This document shows positions 8,160 to 14,754 of a stretch of DNA of 64,000 bases, piece by piece. Location of the stretch: positions 34,399 through 98,398 of the forward strand of contig NZ_JXXK01000014.1 in NCBI RefSeq assembly GCF_000949455.1. The letters are read 5' to 3'. A model generated the notes under the pieces. The model saw only the letters and a list, made by a program, of their open reading frames with translations, ran no database searches and was not told the DNA's origin. Every line of letters begins with the position of its first letter. The stretch's first letter is position 1. The position numbers and the translations under genes were made by a program. The DNA is from Ruthenibacterium lactatiformans. Lineage in GTDB: Bacteria > Bacillota > Clostridia > Oscillospirales > Ruminococcaceae.

Positions 8160-9110
8160 TTATAGCTTCAGTCCGGCATAGCTCTCCCGCAGCGTCTCGC
8201 AGGAAGCGCTGAACCGTGCCTGCTCCTCCTCGGAGAGGTTCAGCTCCAGCACACGCTGGATGCCGCTGCGGTTCACAATGCAGGGTACGCCCACAAATAC
8301 GTCTTTCTGGCCGTATTCGCCCCGCAGCATGGCGGATACCGTCAGTACGCTGCTTTCGTTGCCGAACACCGCCCGCGTGATGCGTGTAAGCGCCATGCCG
8401 ATGCCGTAATAGGTGGCGCGCTTGGCTTCGATGATCTTGTAGGCGGCCGTGCGCACTTCTTCAGCGATCTTATCCAGTTCCTCGCTGCAATAGCGCCCGC
8501 CGGACTGGCGGCACAGCTCCAGCACAGGCTTTGTGGCCAGCATGGCCTGGCTCCAGGGAACAAATTCCGAATCGCCGTGTTCACCCATCACATAGGCGTG
8601 CATGTTGCGCGGGTCCACATGAAAATAATCGCCCAACAGATAGCGCAGACGCGCGGTGTCCAGCGCCGTTCCTGTGCCCAGCACGCGCCTTGGATTGAAG
8701 CCCGACAGCGCGCAGGTAATGCGTGTCATGATGTCCACCGGGTTTGTAGCTACAAGGAACAGCCCGTTGAAGCCGCTCTCCGTCACCGGGTCAATGATGC
8801 TTTTGAAGACGGCGGCATTGCGCTGCAAAAGGTCCAGCCGCGTTTCGCCGGGCTTTTGCGCCACACCTGCGCAGATGCACACAATGTCCGCATCGCCGCA
8901 ATCGTCGTAGCTCCCCGCAAAGATCTTCATATTACTGCCGGAAAAGGCCAGCCCGTGGTTCATATCCATGGCCTCCCCCTCTGCGCGCTTTTTGTCCACG
9001 TCGATGAGCACCAGCTCGTCGCATACGTTCTGGTTCAGCATAGCGTAGGCATAGCTCATGCCCACCATGCCGCAGCCTACCAGAGCAACCTTGCGTTTGT
9101 CTGTCTTCAT
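8160..9110 (-). CDS. ldh: L-lactate dehydrogenase
   Basis: The 316-residue NAD-dependent dehydrogenase reduces pyruvate to lactate and regenerates NAD in fermentation. The Rossmann loop GCGMVGMSYA is at residues 12-21. The substrate-specificity region GVAQKPGETR has Gln, as in lactate rather than malate dehydrogenases. The catalytic histidine lies in MGEHGDSEF. It starts 54 bases after the amidohydrolase gene on the same strand, so it may be co-transcribed, although a private promoter is possible. Confidence 0.95.
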   Translation of the reverse strand: MKTDKRKVALVGCGMVGMSYAYAMLNQNVCDELVLIDVDKKRAEGEAMDMNHGLAFSGSNMKIFAGSYDDCGDADIVCICAGVAQKPGETRLDLLQRNAAVFKSIIDPVTESGFNGLFLVATNPVDIMTRITCALSGFNPRRVLGTGTALDTARLRYLLGDYFHVDPRNMHAYVMGEHGDSEFVPWSQAMLATKPVLELCRQSGGRYCSEELDKIAEEVRTAAYKIIEAKRATYYGIGMALTRITRAVFGNESSVLTVSAMLRGEYGQKDVFVGVPCIVNRSGIQRVLELNLSEEEQARFSASCETLRESYAGLKL

Positions 9111-9163
9111 TTCGCTCTCCCCTTTTCCATGTTCTGTATTAGTATGCGGCGGACCGCGCCCGC

Positions 9164-10303
9164 TTACTCCGCCAACGCCTGCAGCTGCACGGCCTTTTGC
9201 CGCAGCGGGGCCGCATCCGCCGCCAAAAACAGCTCCCTTGCATGCAGCGCCTCCACGCCGGCGGCAAAGCTGTGTGCCAGCGACGCGGCTTTTGCGGCAT
9301 CCACCGGTCTCGCACGGCCCAGGAACATTCGTGCGTTGCCGCCGTATACCTGCTCCAGCGCCTCGGATGAAAGGCCCAATCCGCGCATGGGCGTGGGTGC
9401 GATGCGGAACAGATATCTGCCGTCCGGCAGCAGCGTATAGGGTTCATTCTCCGGCGTTTCCAGAAACGTGCGGATCACGTCCACCCGCGCGGCGCTCTCG
9501 CTGCTGTCCAGCGGCCGGGGCGGCTGCGCGATGGAGGCACGGGAGCCGATATCGCTGCCATAGAGGATGCGCGTGCCGAATTCTTCAAAAAATGCCCGTG
9601 CAGCAGGAATATCTCCGGCAAGGTTCGTGTACAGCTCGATACCGGGCGTCAGGTCTACCCGCACCTCCGGGTAACGCCGCAGCAGCGCCGAAAGCCGCGG
9701 CAGCTGCGCCGAAAAGAAAAACAGGTGCGCCAGCTGGAGCCTCAGGCCCGGGTGGCATGCCAGCACCGCAAACACCTGACGGTACTGCTCCTCATTGTTG
9801 ATGGTTTCCGGGCCGTAGAACCAGCCCTCGCTTTTCGCATAGGGATTGATGCGGGAGGCGTCCCAAAACTCCTCCGGGTCGTTCACATGCCACAGAATGG
9901 GCACGCGCTGTTCCTCTGCCCAGCGCCAGAACGGTTCCCATGCCGGAGTATCGAAATCCGGAATGGGAAAATTGCGCCGGATATCAGGTTTGCCCTCCAG
10001 CAGCTTGATGCCGTCGCAGCCTGCGGCCAGCAGCGCCCCGGCCTGCGCGACCAGATCTTCGCCCAGCGCCGCCGCATCTCCCTCGTGGAGAAACCAGGCG
10101 CTGCGTTCCAACCCTCCCATCACATAGACAGTTCCCTCCGGATGCACTGCTTTGTAATAAAGCGCATCCGGCACGGTGGAGCATACGCCCATCTGCGGAA
10201 TACACGCCAGCGTACAGGCCCCGACGCCGTGGCGCTCCCGCACCGCATCAAAGGCCGGACCATGGGTATCAGAATAGTGCATATGCGCATCGAACAGCTG
10301 CAA
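9164..10303 (-). CDS. Amidohydrolase-family (TIM-barrel) metal-dependent hydrolase
   Basis: The 379-residue protein belongs to the amidohydrolase_2-like superfamily. It has an N-terminal HxH metal motif in FDAHMHYSD, a lysine-bearing strand DGIKLLEG, further barrel histidines in ILWHVND and LQLAHLFFF, and an aspartate in ILYGSDIG. The substrate is not recognisable; relatives are decarboxylases, lactonases or amidases. I chose TTG 10303 because GGGAGGG lies 6 bases upstream; the longer frame would run back through the structured repeat at 10351-10471. It precedes ldh. Confidence 0.75.
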   Translation of the reverse strand: MQLFDAHMHYSDTHGPAFDAVRERHGVGACTLACIPQMGVCSTVPDALYYKAVHPEGTVYVMGGLERSAWFLHEGDAAALGEDLVAQAGALLAAGCDGIKLLEGKPDIRRNFPIPDFDTPAWEPFWRWAEEQRVPILWHVNDPEEFWDASRINPYAKSEGWFYGPETINNEEQYRQVFAVLACHPGLRLQLAHLFFFSAQLPRLSALLRRYPEVRVDLTPGIELYTNLAGDIPAARAFFEEFGTRILYGSDIGSRASIAQPPRPLDSSESAARVDVIRTFLETPENEPYTLLPDGRYLFRIAPTPMRGLGLSSEALEQVYGGNARMFLGRARPVDAAKAASLAHSFAAGVEALHARELFLAADAAPLRQKAVQLQALAE

Positions 10304-10350
10304 TGGTATCCCTCCCGGTAAGTCAAATATCTCCGCCGCGAAGCGGCCCC

Positions 10351-10471
10351 AACAAAACCGCGCCTGCTGCGGTTTTGCATGGTTTAATGTTCTCAAGCCC
10401 ATGCGCGAAAGCGCATCAGCGCATGAAATGCGCGCAGCCGCGTAAGCGACGGGCTTGAGGTTATTATACCA
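10351..10471 (-). ncRNA. Structured repeat, copy A: predicted cloverleaf RNA with terminator
   Basis: This is one of three related elements in the window. Read on the minus strand it starts with the extended -10 TGGTATAAT. It then has a 9-bp stem (10451-10459 with 10392-10400) enclosing three hairpins: a short GTAA-loop hairpin at 10439-10448, a 6-bp stem at 10419-10433 and a 6-bp GAAA-capped stem at 10401-10416. A conserved linker and an 8-bp hairpin ending in TTTTGTT follow. It lies 48 bases before the amidohydrolase start, in the sense direction. Confidence 0.6.
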
Positions 10472-10556
10472 CACTTCCCGCTCTGCTGCACCGCCTGCAC
10501 CAAAAGCACAGGCGCCGGCCCCGGCTGAAAAACCGCGCGCCGGTTCCAGAACGGTC

Positions 10557-10601
10557 TTGACTTTCCCAGAATTTATGCTATATTAGTGTTTAGTAATACT
10601 A
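10557..10601 (+). promoter_or_regulatory. padR promoter with candidate operator
   Basis: A -35 TTGACT (10557-10562) and -10 TATATT (10579-10584, preceded by TGC) are spaced by 16 bases. Immediately downstream is the palindrome TAGTAATACTA (10591-10601), placed where an autoregulating PadR repressor would block transcription. The operator role is inferred. Confidence 0.65.
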
Positions 10602-10629
10602 GGTATAAAACCAGGACGGAGGGGAGCGG

Positions 10630-10974
10630 ATGGAATCGCGCTTTGAACGACAGTTGAAAAAGGGCGCGCTGGAGATGCTGGTACTGGGGCTGGTGTGTGC
10701 GGGACCTACTTACGGCTACGAGCTGCTGGGCAGCATGGCCCGGCGCAGCAACGGGCTTTTTGCGCTGAAGGAAGGCACGTTGTATCCCATTTTGTACCGG
10801 CTGGAAGACGATGGGCTTATCGAAGCGCAATGGCGTACCAGCGGGGGCCGCACCGCACCGAAAAAATACTACACGGCCACGCCGGAGGGTCATGCGGCTT
10901 ATGCCGTACAACGCAAAGCATGGCGCGCCTTCGCGGACTGCGTGGACGGATTTGACAGGGAGGAGCAGTTATGA
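10630..10974 (+). CDS. PadR-family transcriptional regulator
   Basis: The 114-residue protein is a winged-helix PadR regulator, with the typical GALEMLVLGLVCAGPTYGYE, the recognition region and KEGTLYPILYRLEDDGLIEA, and a short C-terminal dimerisation helix. GGAGGGGAG lies just before the ATG. Its last codons overlap the next gene by 4 bases (ATGA). PadR-HAAS pairs are a common Firmicute arrangement in which the regulator controls a membrane partner. It is probably autoregulated through the palindrome at 10591-10601. Confidence 0.93.
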   Translation: MESRFERQLKKGALEMLVLGLVCAGPTYGYELLGSMARRSNGLFALKEGTLYPILYRLEDDGLIEAQWRTSGGRTAPKKYYTATPEGHAAYAVQRKAWRAFADCVDGFDREEQL

Positions 10975-11693
10975 CGGAACAGGAGAAAAAGATCAAGCGC
11001 TATGTCAATGCCATCGAGCGGGAGCTGCGCCTGCCTCTGAAAGCAAAAGCGCGCATCAACGGGGACATCGGCACCGATATCCACGCCCGGCTGGAAAAAG
11101 GACAAAGCATCGATGAGATCATCGCGGAGATGGGCACGCCGCAGGAGGTTGCCGCGGGCTTTAACGAGGAAATGCAGGATCAGCTTCTTCCCAAAGGCAG
11201 CCCCTGGCGCTGGGTGTTCCTCATTGCGGCGATACTGGCGGGCGGAGCAGCACTGCTTTCCATTCTTCCCTTTCTGCTTTTTTATTTTCAAAGCTCCGGC
11301 ATGGGCGTTATCGGCGGTGCAGACGGGCCGACGGCCATTTTTATAACAGGCGCTGCAAATTTTCTCGCCCCGATGCTCACACCGCTGTGGCTCGCCGTTC
11401 CCTTCATTCTGGGATGCTGCGCCGCCTGCGTGCTGCTGCGCTGGGGGCAAAACGGGCCGCGTGCAAAGCATACGCTTGCTTTGATGTTTTCCGCCGCCGC
11501 TTTGCTGTGCTGGCTCCTGTTGGGCATATTGTCATTGTGGCAGGTTTCCTCCGCGGCGGGCGCCGCTGTATTGTCCTGGAAAACGCTGCTGTTCCAGCTG
11601 TTCAACCTGATGCTGCTTCCGAGTTTCTGGCTTCCCGTGGTAACGCTGTGCATTGCAGCGCGCCGCCGGAAAACCGCGTCCCCGAGGCAATAA
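10971..11693 (+). CDS. HAAS (DUF1700-like) domain membrane protein, PadR partner
   Basis: The 240-residue protein has an N-terminal cytoplasmic HAAS-like helical domain (about residues 1-75, with IDEIIAEMGTPQEVAAGF) and four hydrophobic segments after about residue 80. Between segments 1 and 2 is GVIGGADGPTAIFITG, closely resembling the conserved GGADGPT motif of the beta subunits of sodium-pumping decarboxylases. The rest of that large subunit is absent. It overlaps padR by 4 bases, so the two are co-translated. The function is unknown; a membrane sensor or transport-related role is inferred. Confidence 0.75.
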   Translation: MTEQEKKIKRYVNAIERELRLPLKAKARINGDIGTDIHARLEKGQSIDEIIAEMGTPQEVAAGFNEEMQDQLLPKGSPWRWVFLIAAILAGGAALLSILPFLLFYFQSSGMGVIGGADGPTAIFITGAANFLAPMLTPLWLAVPFILGCCAACVLLRWGQNGPRAKHTLALMFSAAALLCWLLLGILSLWQVSSAAGAAVLSWKTLLFQLFNLMLLPSFWLPVVTLCIAARRRKTASPRQ

Positions 11694-11712
11694 CGTCAAA
11701 CGAAGATACGGA

Positions 11713-11750
11713 AAACCCGTCCCCGGCCGGGGACGGGTTTCTATATTTTT
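11713..11750 (+). terminator. Terminator after the padR operon
   Basis: A perfect 28-base palindrome (11713-11740, stem AAACCCGTCCCC) is followed by a T-rich tail. It may also act for the small minus-strand gene that ends at 11773. Confidence 0.88.
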
Positions 11751-11772
11751 CGGCTCTGCGCCGTCCGCAAGC

Positions 11773-11871
11773 CTATTTGCGTCTGTCCTGAAAGGAATCG
11801 CTCCCCACAATGAGGCAGCAATAAACAACGAACGTAACGGCCAGTGCGCCAATCAGCAAAAACCATCCCAT
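11773..11871 (-). CDS. 32-residue predicted single-span membrane peptide
   Basis: This very short gene starts at ATG 11871, 7 bases after GGGAGG, and ends with TAG at 11773. The product has an opening MGWFLLIGALAVTFVVYCCL that forms one transmembrane helix, then a charged tail (GSDSFQDRRK). A -10 TATAAT (11914-11919) preceded by TG lies 43 bases upstream. I do not recognise the family; similar tiny membrane peptides occur in Clostridia. The strong ribosome binding site, promoter and amphipathic layout argue that it is real. Confidence 0.6.
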   Translation of the reverse strand: MGWFLLIGALAVTFVVYCCLIVGSDSFQDRRK

Positions 11872-12023
11872 CCGCGAGCCTCCCTTTTGTATTTACTTCA
11901 TTGTTATCACTTTATTATAGCACTCGTGTATGACAAAAAACTGTATATCCCACCGTTCCTGCGGAACGGGTTCCGTGGACACGGCTGCACGCTGAAGTGT
12001 CTTTCCAGTGCAAAATATCGTTG

Positions 12024-12207
12024 AAAAACAAAAACGGCATCCCAACCGGGATACCGTTCCTGTGGTGCGCTGCAAGGGATTTTGCAGCCGCTTGCGCGTC
12101 TGCCGGCCTTGCGGCGTAGCCGCTGCGGCCCCTCACCCTAAAAACGTGCCACCGGCACGTTTTCTTCACGGGCTCGTCCCTTTCGGGTTCGAATCCCTTG
12201 CAGCACA
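12024..12207 (-). repeat. tRNA-like fold-back element with duplicated tRNA-Arg 3' end
   Basis: Bases 12024-12081 are an exact 58-base duplicate of 12227-12284, which covers the tRNA-Arg terminator, encoded CCA and 3' acceptor/T-arm half. At 12185-12204 an inverted 20-base copy of the T-arm and acceptor strand occurs. On the minus strand the whole unit therefore folds on a 13-bp stem (GCTGCAAGGGATT with its complement), ends in CCA and has its own copy of the terminator. Inside are several further hairpins, including AAAACGTGCC paired with GGCACGTTTT near 12133-12155. It is not a standard tRNA. Confidence 0.65.
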
Positions 12208-12226
12208 TAAGAACGACTTTTTCCCA

Positions 12227-12262
12227 AAAAACAAAAACGGCATCCCAACCGGGATACCGTTC
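12227..12262 (-). terminator. tRNA-Arg terminator
   Basis: On the minus strand a 10-bp stem with one G-T pair (ACGGTATCCC, loop GGTT) is followed by TTTTGTTTTTT directly after the tRNA 3' end. Confidence 0.88.
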
Positions 12263-12265
12263 CTG

Positions 12266-12342
12266 TGGTGCGCTGCAAGGGATTCGAACCCCTGACCTTT
12301 TGGTTCGTAGCCAAACACTCTATCCAACTGAGCTAGCAGCGC
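12266..12342 (-). tRNA. tRNA-Arg, anticodon ACG, CCA encoded
   Basis: On the minus strand the gene has a 7-bp acceptor stem (GCGCTGC with GCAGCGC), a D-arm GCTC-AGTTGGATA-GAGT, an anticodon stem TTTGG/CCAAA with loop CTACGAA, and a T-arm with GGTTCGAATC. The anticodon ACG (read as ICG after deamination) assigns it to arginine CGN codons. The discriminator base is A (12269) and CCA is encoded at 12266-12268. It has its own promoter and terminator. Confidence 0.95.
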
Positions 12343-12372
12343 ATACCACTCCGCTTTTGGAGTGCATCATAT

Positions 12373-12401
12373 ATGTTATCATAGTCGAACACGGTTGTCA
12401 A
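12373..12401 (-). promoter_or_regulatory. tRNA-Arg promoter
   Basis: A consensus -35 TTGACA (12396-12401) and -10 TAACAT (12373-12378) are 17 bases apart on the minus strand. The -35 overlaps the last codons of the NUDIX gene, so the tRNA promoter is embedded in the end of that gene. Confidence 0.7.
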
Positions 12402-12817
12402 CCGTTTTTTTCGTCCAGAATCATATTTTTTGCCTTTTCCAGCAATTCCTTGTCGGCGGCATAAGTCAGCCGGCGCTGTGCTTCCTCCAGCGGCAGCAGG
12501 CAAACTGCCCGCACCTCCTCCGGCTGGGCCCGCAGCGTGCCGCCGGTGATCTCGGCCACAAAGAACACAACATCCTTTGTCACGCCCTTTGCGGGCGAAT
12601 AGGTCGTCACCTCGCGGTAGCCCGGACGCACGCGTACCTGCGCGCCCGTTTCTTCGCGCACCTCGCGCATGGCGGTCTCTTCCTCGCTCTCACCGGCTTC
12701 CACATGGCCTTTTGGAAAAGCCCAGTGGCCGCCATAGCGGTGGCAGATGACAAGCACGCGGGGCGCGCCTTCTTCGCGGGTATAGCAGATCGCCCCGCAG
12801 GATTTCTCATGTTTCAT
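12398..12817 (-). CDS. NUDIX hydrolase
   Basis: The 139-residue protein has a complete Nudix box, GHVEAGESEEETAMREVREE, around residues 37-56, preceded by GGHWAFPKG. The layout resembles MutT-like or asymmetric diadenosine-tetraphosphate hydrolases (opening SCGAICYTRE). It probably hydrolyses a nucleoside diphosphate derivative; the actual substrate cannot be read from sequence. It is divergent from the NERD gene and upstream of tRNA-Arg. Confidence 0.9.
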   Translation of the reverse strand: MKHEKSCGAICYTREEGAPRVLVICHRYGGHWAFPKGHVEAGESEEETAMREVREETGAQVRVRPGYREVTTYSPAKGVTKDVVFFVAEITGGTLRAQPEEVRAVCLLPLEEAQRRLTYAADKELLEKAKNMILDEKNG

Positions 12818-12868
12818 GTTCTTTTTCCTCAGTTCAAAATAAATTTACGTTTCGTGCGCCGCCGGGAA

Positions 12869-12950
12869 TTGTGTTTTGGCGCGGGCTTTGGTATACTTGT
12901 AAAAGGATTTTACTGCGCGCAGCCTTGCGCTGCGCGGTATTTTTGTTTTA
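12869..12950 (+). promoter_or_regulatory. Promoter and attenuator-like hairpin before the NERD gene
   Basis: A -35 TTGTGT (12869-12874) and -10 TATACT (12892-12897) are 17 bases apart. About 12 bases after the likely start is a perfect 8-bp stem (CGCGCAGC 12916-12923 with 12929-12936) followed by GTATTTTTGTTTT and then the ribosome binding site GGAGG at 12953-12957. This looks like an intrinsic terminator in the 5' leader. Confidence 0.6.
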
Positions 12951-12966
12951 TTGGAGGTTTTTCACT

Positions 12967-13590
12967 TTGACTCTCATGGATCTGTTGCTTCTGCTCCTTG
13001 TTATCGCCGCTGCAGTGGCCGTTTATTTCTTTTTTGTCAAAAGCCGGGACGAAGGCACAGAAACGCCCCGGAAAGCCAAAAACCTGGACGGCGCGAAAAA
13101 AAGCGCAAAAGCCCTGAGCGCGGCCCGCCGTTTCGCGGCGCTGCACCAGTATCAGGTCATCGCCCCCGCGCAGATTGCCAAGGACGGCAAATTTGCCGAC
13201 CTTGATTTCATCATCGTCGGCTGGTTCGGCCTTTTGTGCGTAAAATGTGTGGGGCTGGGCGGCCAGATCTACGGCAACCCCGGCGACCCGATGTGGCTGC
13301 AGGTGGACGCGGAAAAGCGCATCTCGTTTGAAAACCCCATGCGCGCCGCAGAGGCCGATACCCGCCTGGTGCGTGACACGCTGTTTACTGCGAACCTGCG
13401 CGGCATCCAGGTGGAGACCGTGTGCGTTTTCACCAATAAAAAAGCGACCCTTGCGCTGCCGCGCGGCACGGGCCACTACACGCTGAAGGACTTCAAGGCG
13501 CTGCTGGGCAAGAGCAAGTACGAGCAGGACAAGGGCGTCGATATTCCCCAGACCGTGGACGCCGTCAAGAAGTGGGTCGTAGAGGGCTGA
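12967..13590 (+). CDS. NERD-like nuclease-related domain membrane-anchored protein
   Basis: The protein (about 207 residues) starts with one transmembrane helix (LMDLLLLLLVIAAAVAVYFF). A basic linker and then a soluble domain follow, with GKFADLDFIIVGWFGLLCVKCVGLGGQIYG-like strands that resemble the NERD fold. NERD domains are restriction-endonuclease-like and often membrane-tethered in Firmicutes; their biological role is poorly known. I prefer TTG 12967 because GGAGG is 9 bases upstream; ATG 12976 is 18 bases from it. The catalytic residues are only partly recognisable, so nuclease activity is uncertain. Confidence 0.65.
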   Translation: MTLMDLLLLLLVIAAAVAVYFFFVKSRDEGTETPRKAKNLDGAKKSAKALSAARRFAALHQYQVIAPAQIAKDGKFADLDFIIVGWFGLLCVKCVGLGGQIYGNPGDPMWLQVDAEKRISFENPMRAAEADTRLVRDTLFTANLRGIQVETVCVFTNKKATLALPRGTGHYTLKDFKALLGKSKYEQDKGVDIPQTVDAVKKWVVEG

Positions 13591-13673
13591 GGCCCGCCGT
13601 CTTGTCCTATTATAGCAAACCGTGGCGGATTTGAAAAGCCGGGCAAAACTATTTACAGTTTGTTCACAGCGGT

Positions 13674-13820
13674 TTAACAAACCTTACGCAATTCTTTTCT
13701 ATAATACAATCACAGGGACACGGAAGCCGCAATCCGGGTTCCTGCACATGATTCCTCCTCACACCAAGAGAGATACCCCTAAAAGCCCCCGTGCTCACCA
13801 CACGGGGGCTTTCCCTTTGC
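13674..13820 (+). ncRNA. Candidate small RNA between the NERD gene and carD
   Basis: The 286 bases between the two convergent genes hold no ORF but contain a perfect TATAAT (13700-13705). A roughly 100-base segment follows, ending in a 12-bp hairpin (AAAGCCCCCGTG 13782-13793 with 13801-13812) and a T-containing tail. Upstream is an inverted repeat GTTTGTT...AACAAAC. The segment contains a C/U-rich TTCCTCCTC stretch that could pair with Shine-Dalgarno sequences. The -35 is poor, so this remains a candidate. The same hairpin can terminate carD from the other side. Confidence 0.4.
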
Positions 13821-13876
13821 AAAAAGCTGCGCGGTGCGGGACGCTTCCGTTCCCGCGCGCCGCGCAGTTTTTTCTT

Positions 13877-14401
13877 TCAGGTTTCAGCGCCGCAGCCCGC
13901 CTGCGCCACCTCGGCCGCGATATAGCCCGGCACCTGTTCAGGCGTGATGCCCAGCGCGGCGGCCAGCTCACCATGAAGCAGCTCCTCGGCACGCTTCATA
14001 TATTCGGCCTCGGTACGTGCGGGCTTTTTGCCCTGCGCCGTACGCTCCCTGTTTTTGCCGTAGATCGTCTTGATAAGCTGCACCAAATCGTCGCAGTCGT
14101 GCGTGCGCATGAGCGAACGGTAGTGCTCGGCCAGCATCTGCTGATCCTTCCCGCCGCATGGGTTCTCCTCAATCTCCGGGATCCGGCCGATGAGCGCCTC
14201 TGCCTGGGCATGCGTCAGAATGGGCCGCATAAACACCTTGGCGTCCACAGGAATATATACCGTGCCTGTTTCGTACACAGGGTCCAGCTTATAATACAGC
14301 TTTTTTTCGCCGGCGCCCGGCAGCCCCGCCGGAGCCTCCACAGCCTCCACACGGCATACGCCCATATTCCCGTACACGATCAAATCGCCTTTTTGAAACA
14401 T
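13877..14401 (-). CDS. CarD-family transcriptional regulator
   Basis: The 174-residue protein starts with a CarD/TRCF-type RNA polymerase interaction domain, FQKGDLIVYGNMGVCRVEAV, followed by YYKLDPVYETGTVYIPVD. A helical C-terminal half (about residues 70-174) would contact promoter DNA. Members bind the polymerase beta subunit and stabilise open complexes. The ATG at 14401 has AGGAGGG upstream; longer starts have no such site. It is a monocistronic gene between two hairpin elements. Confidence 0.9.
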   Translation of the reverse strand: MFQKGDLIVYGNMGVCRVEAVEAPAGLPGAGEKKLYYKLDPVYETGTVYIPVDAKVFMRPILTHAQAEALIGRIPEIEENPCGGKDQQMLAEHYRSLMRTHDCDDLVQLIKTIYGKNRERTAQGKKPARTEAEYMKRAEELLHGELAAALGITPEQVPGYIAAEVAQAGCGAET

Positions 14402-14503
14402 CGTATTCCCTCCTGTAAAACCACTCCACCCGTTTCGTCCCGAACAGGCGGACGCGCCGCGCCGTGCTCCCTCCCCTGCGCTTCGCTCCGCCAAAAATCA
14501 AAA

Positions 14504-14553
14504 CAGCGTGCGGTTTTGACAGCCGGACTTACGTTCCTCAAAACCACACGCTG
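14504..14553. repeat. 16-bp inverted repeat upstream of carD
   Basis: CAGCGTGCGGTTTTGA (14504-14519) pairs with 14538-14553 with a single G-T wobble around an 18-base loop. T-rich tails follow in both directions (AATTTTTC on plus, TTTTGATTTTT on minus), so it could be a bidirectional terminator or a carD leader stem. The surrounding 350 bases (14402-14754) hold no gene. Confidence 0.55.
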
Positions 14554-14754
14554 CAATTTTTCAGTATCCCGTTTTGCCGCCGCTGCGGCATTTCCTGTTT
14601 ATAGTATACCACATTTTGCCCCCAATTGTAAGCGGAAGTTTTTTCTCTCCGCCGCGCGCCCTCCGAAACCGGGCGGACAGCCTGTCCAAAATTTTATCCG
14701 GGCCGGACTTTTCCCCACCCCCTATGCATATAAATTGCATGAGGTGATGTCAAA

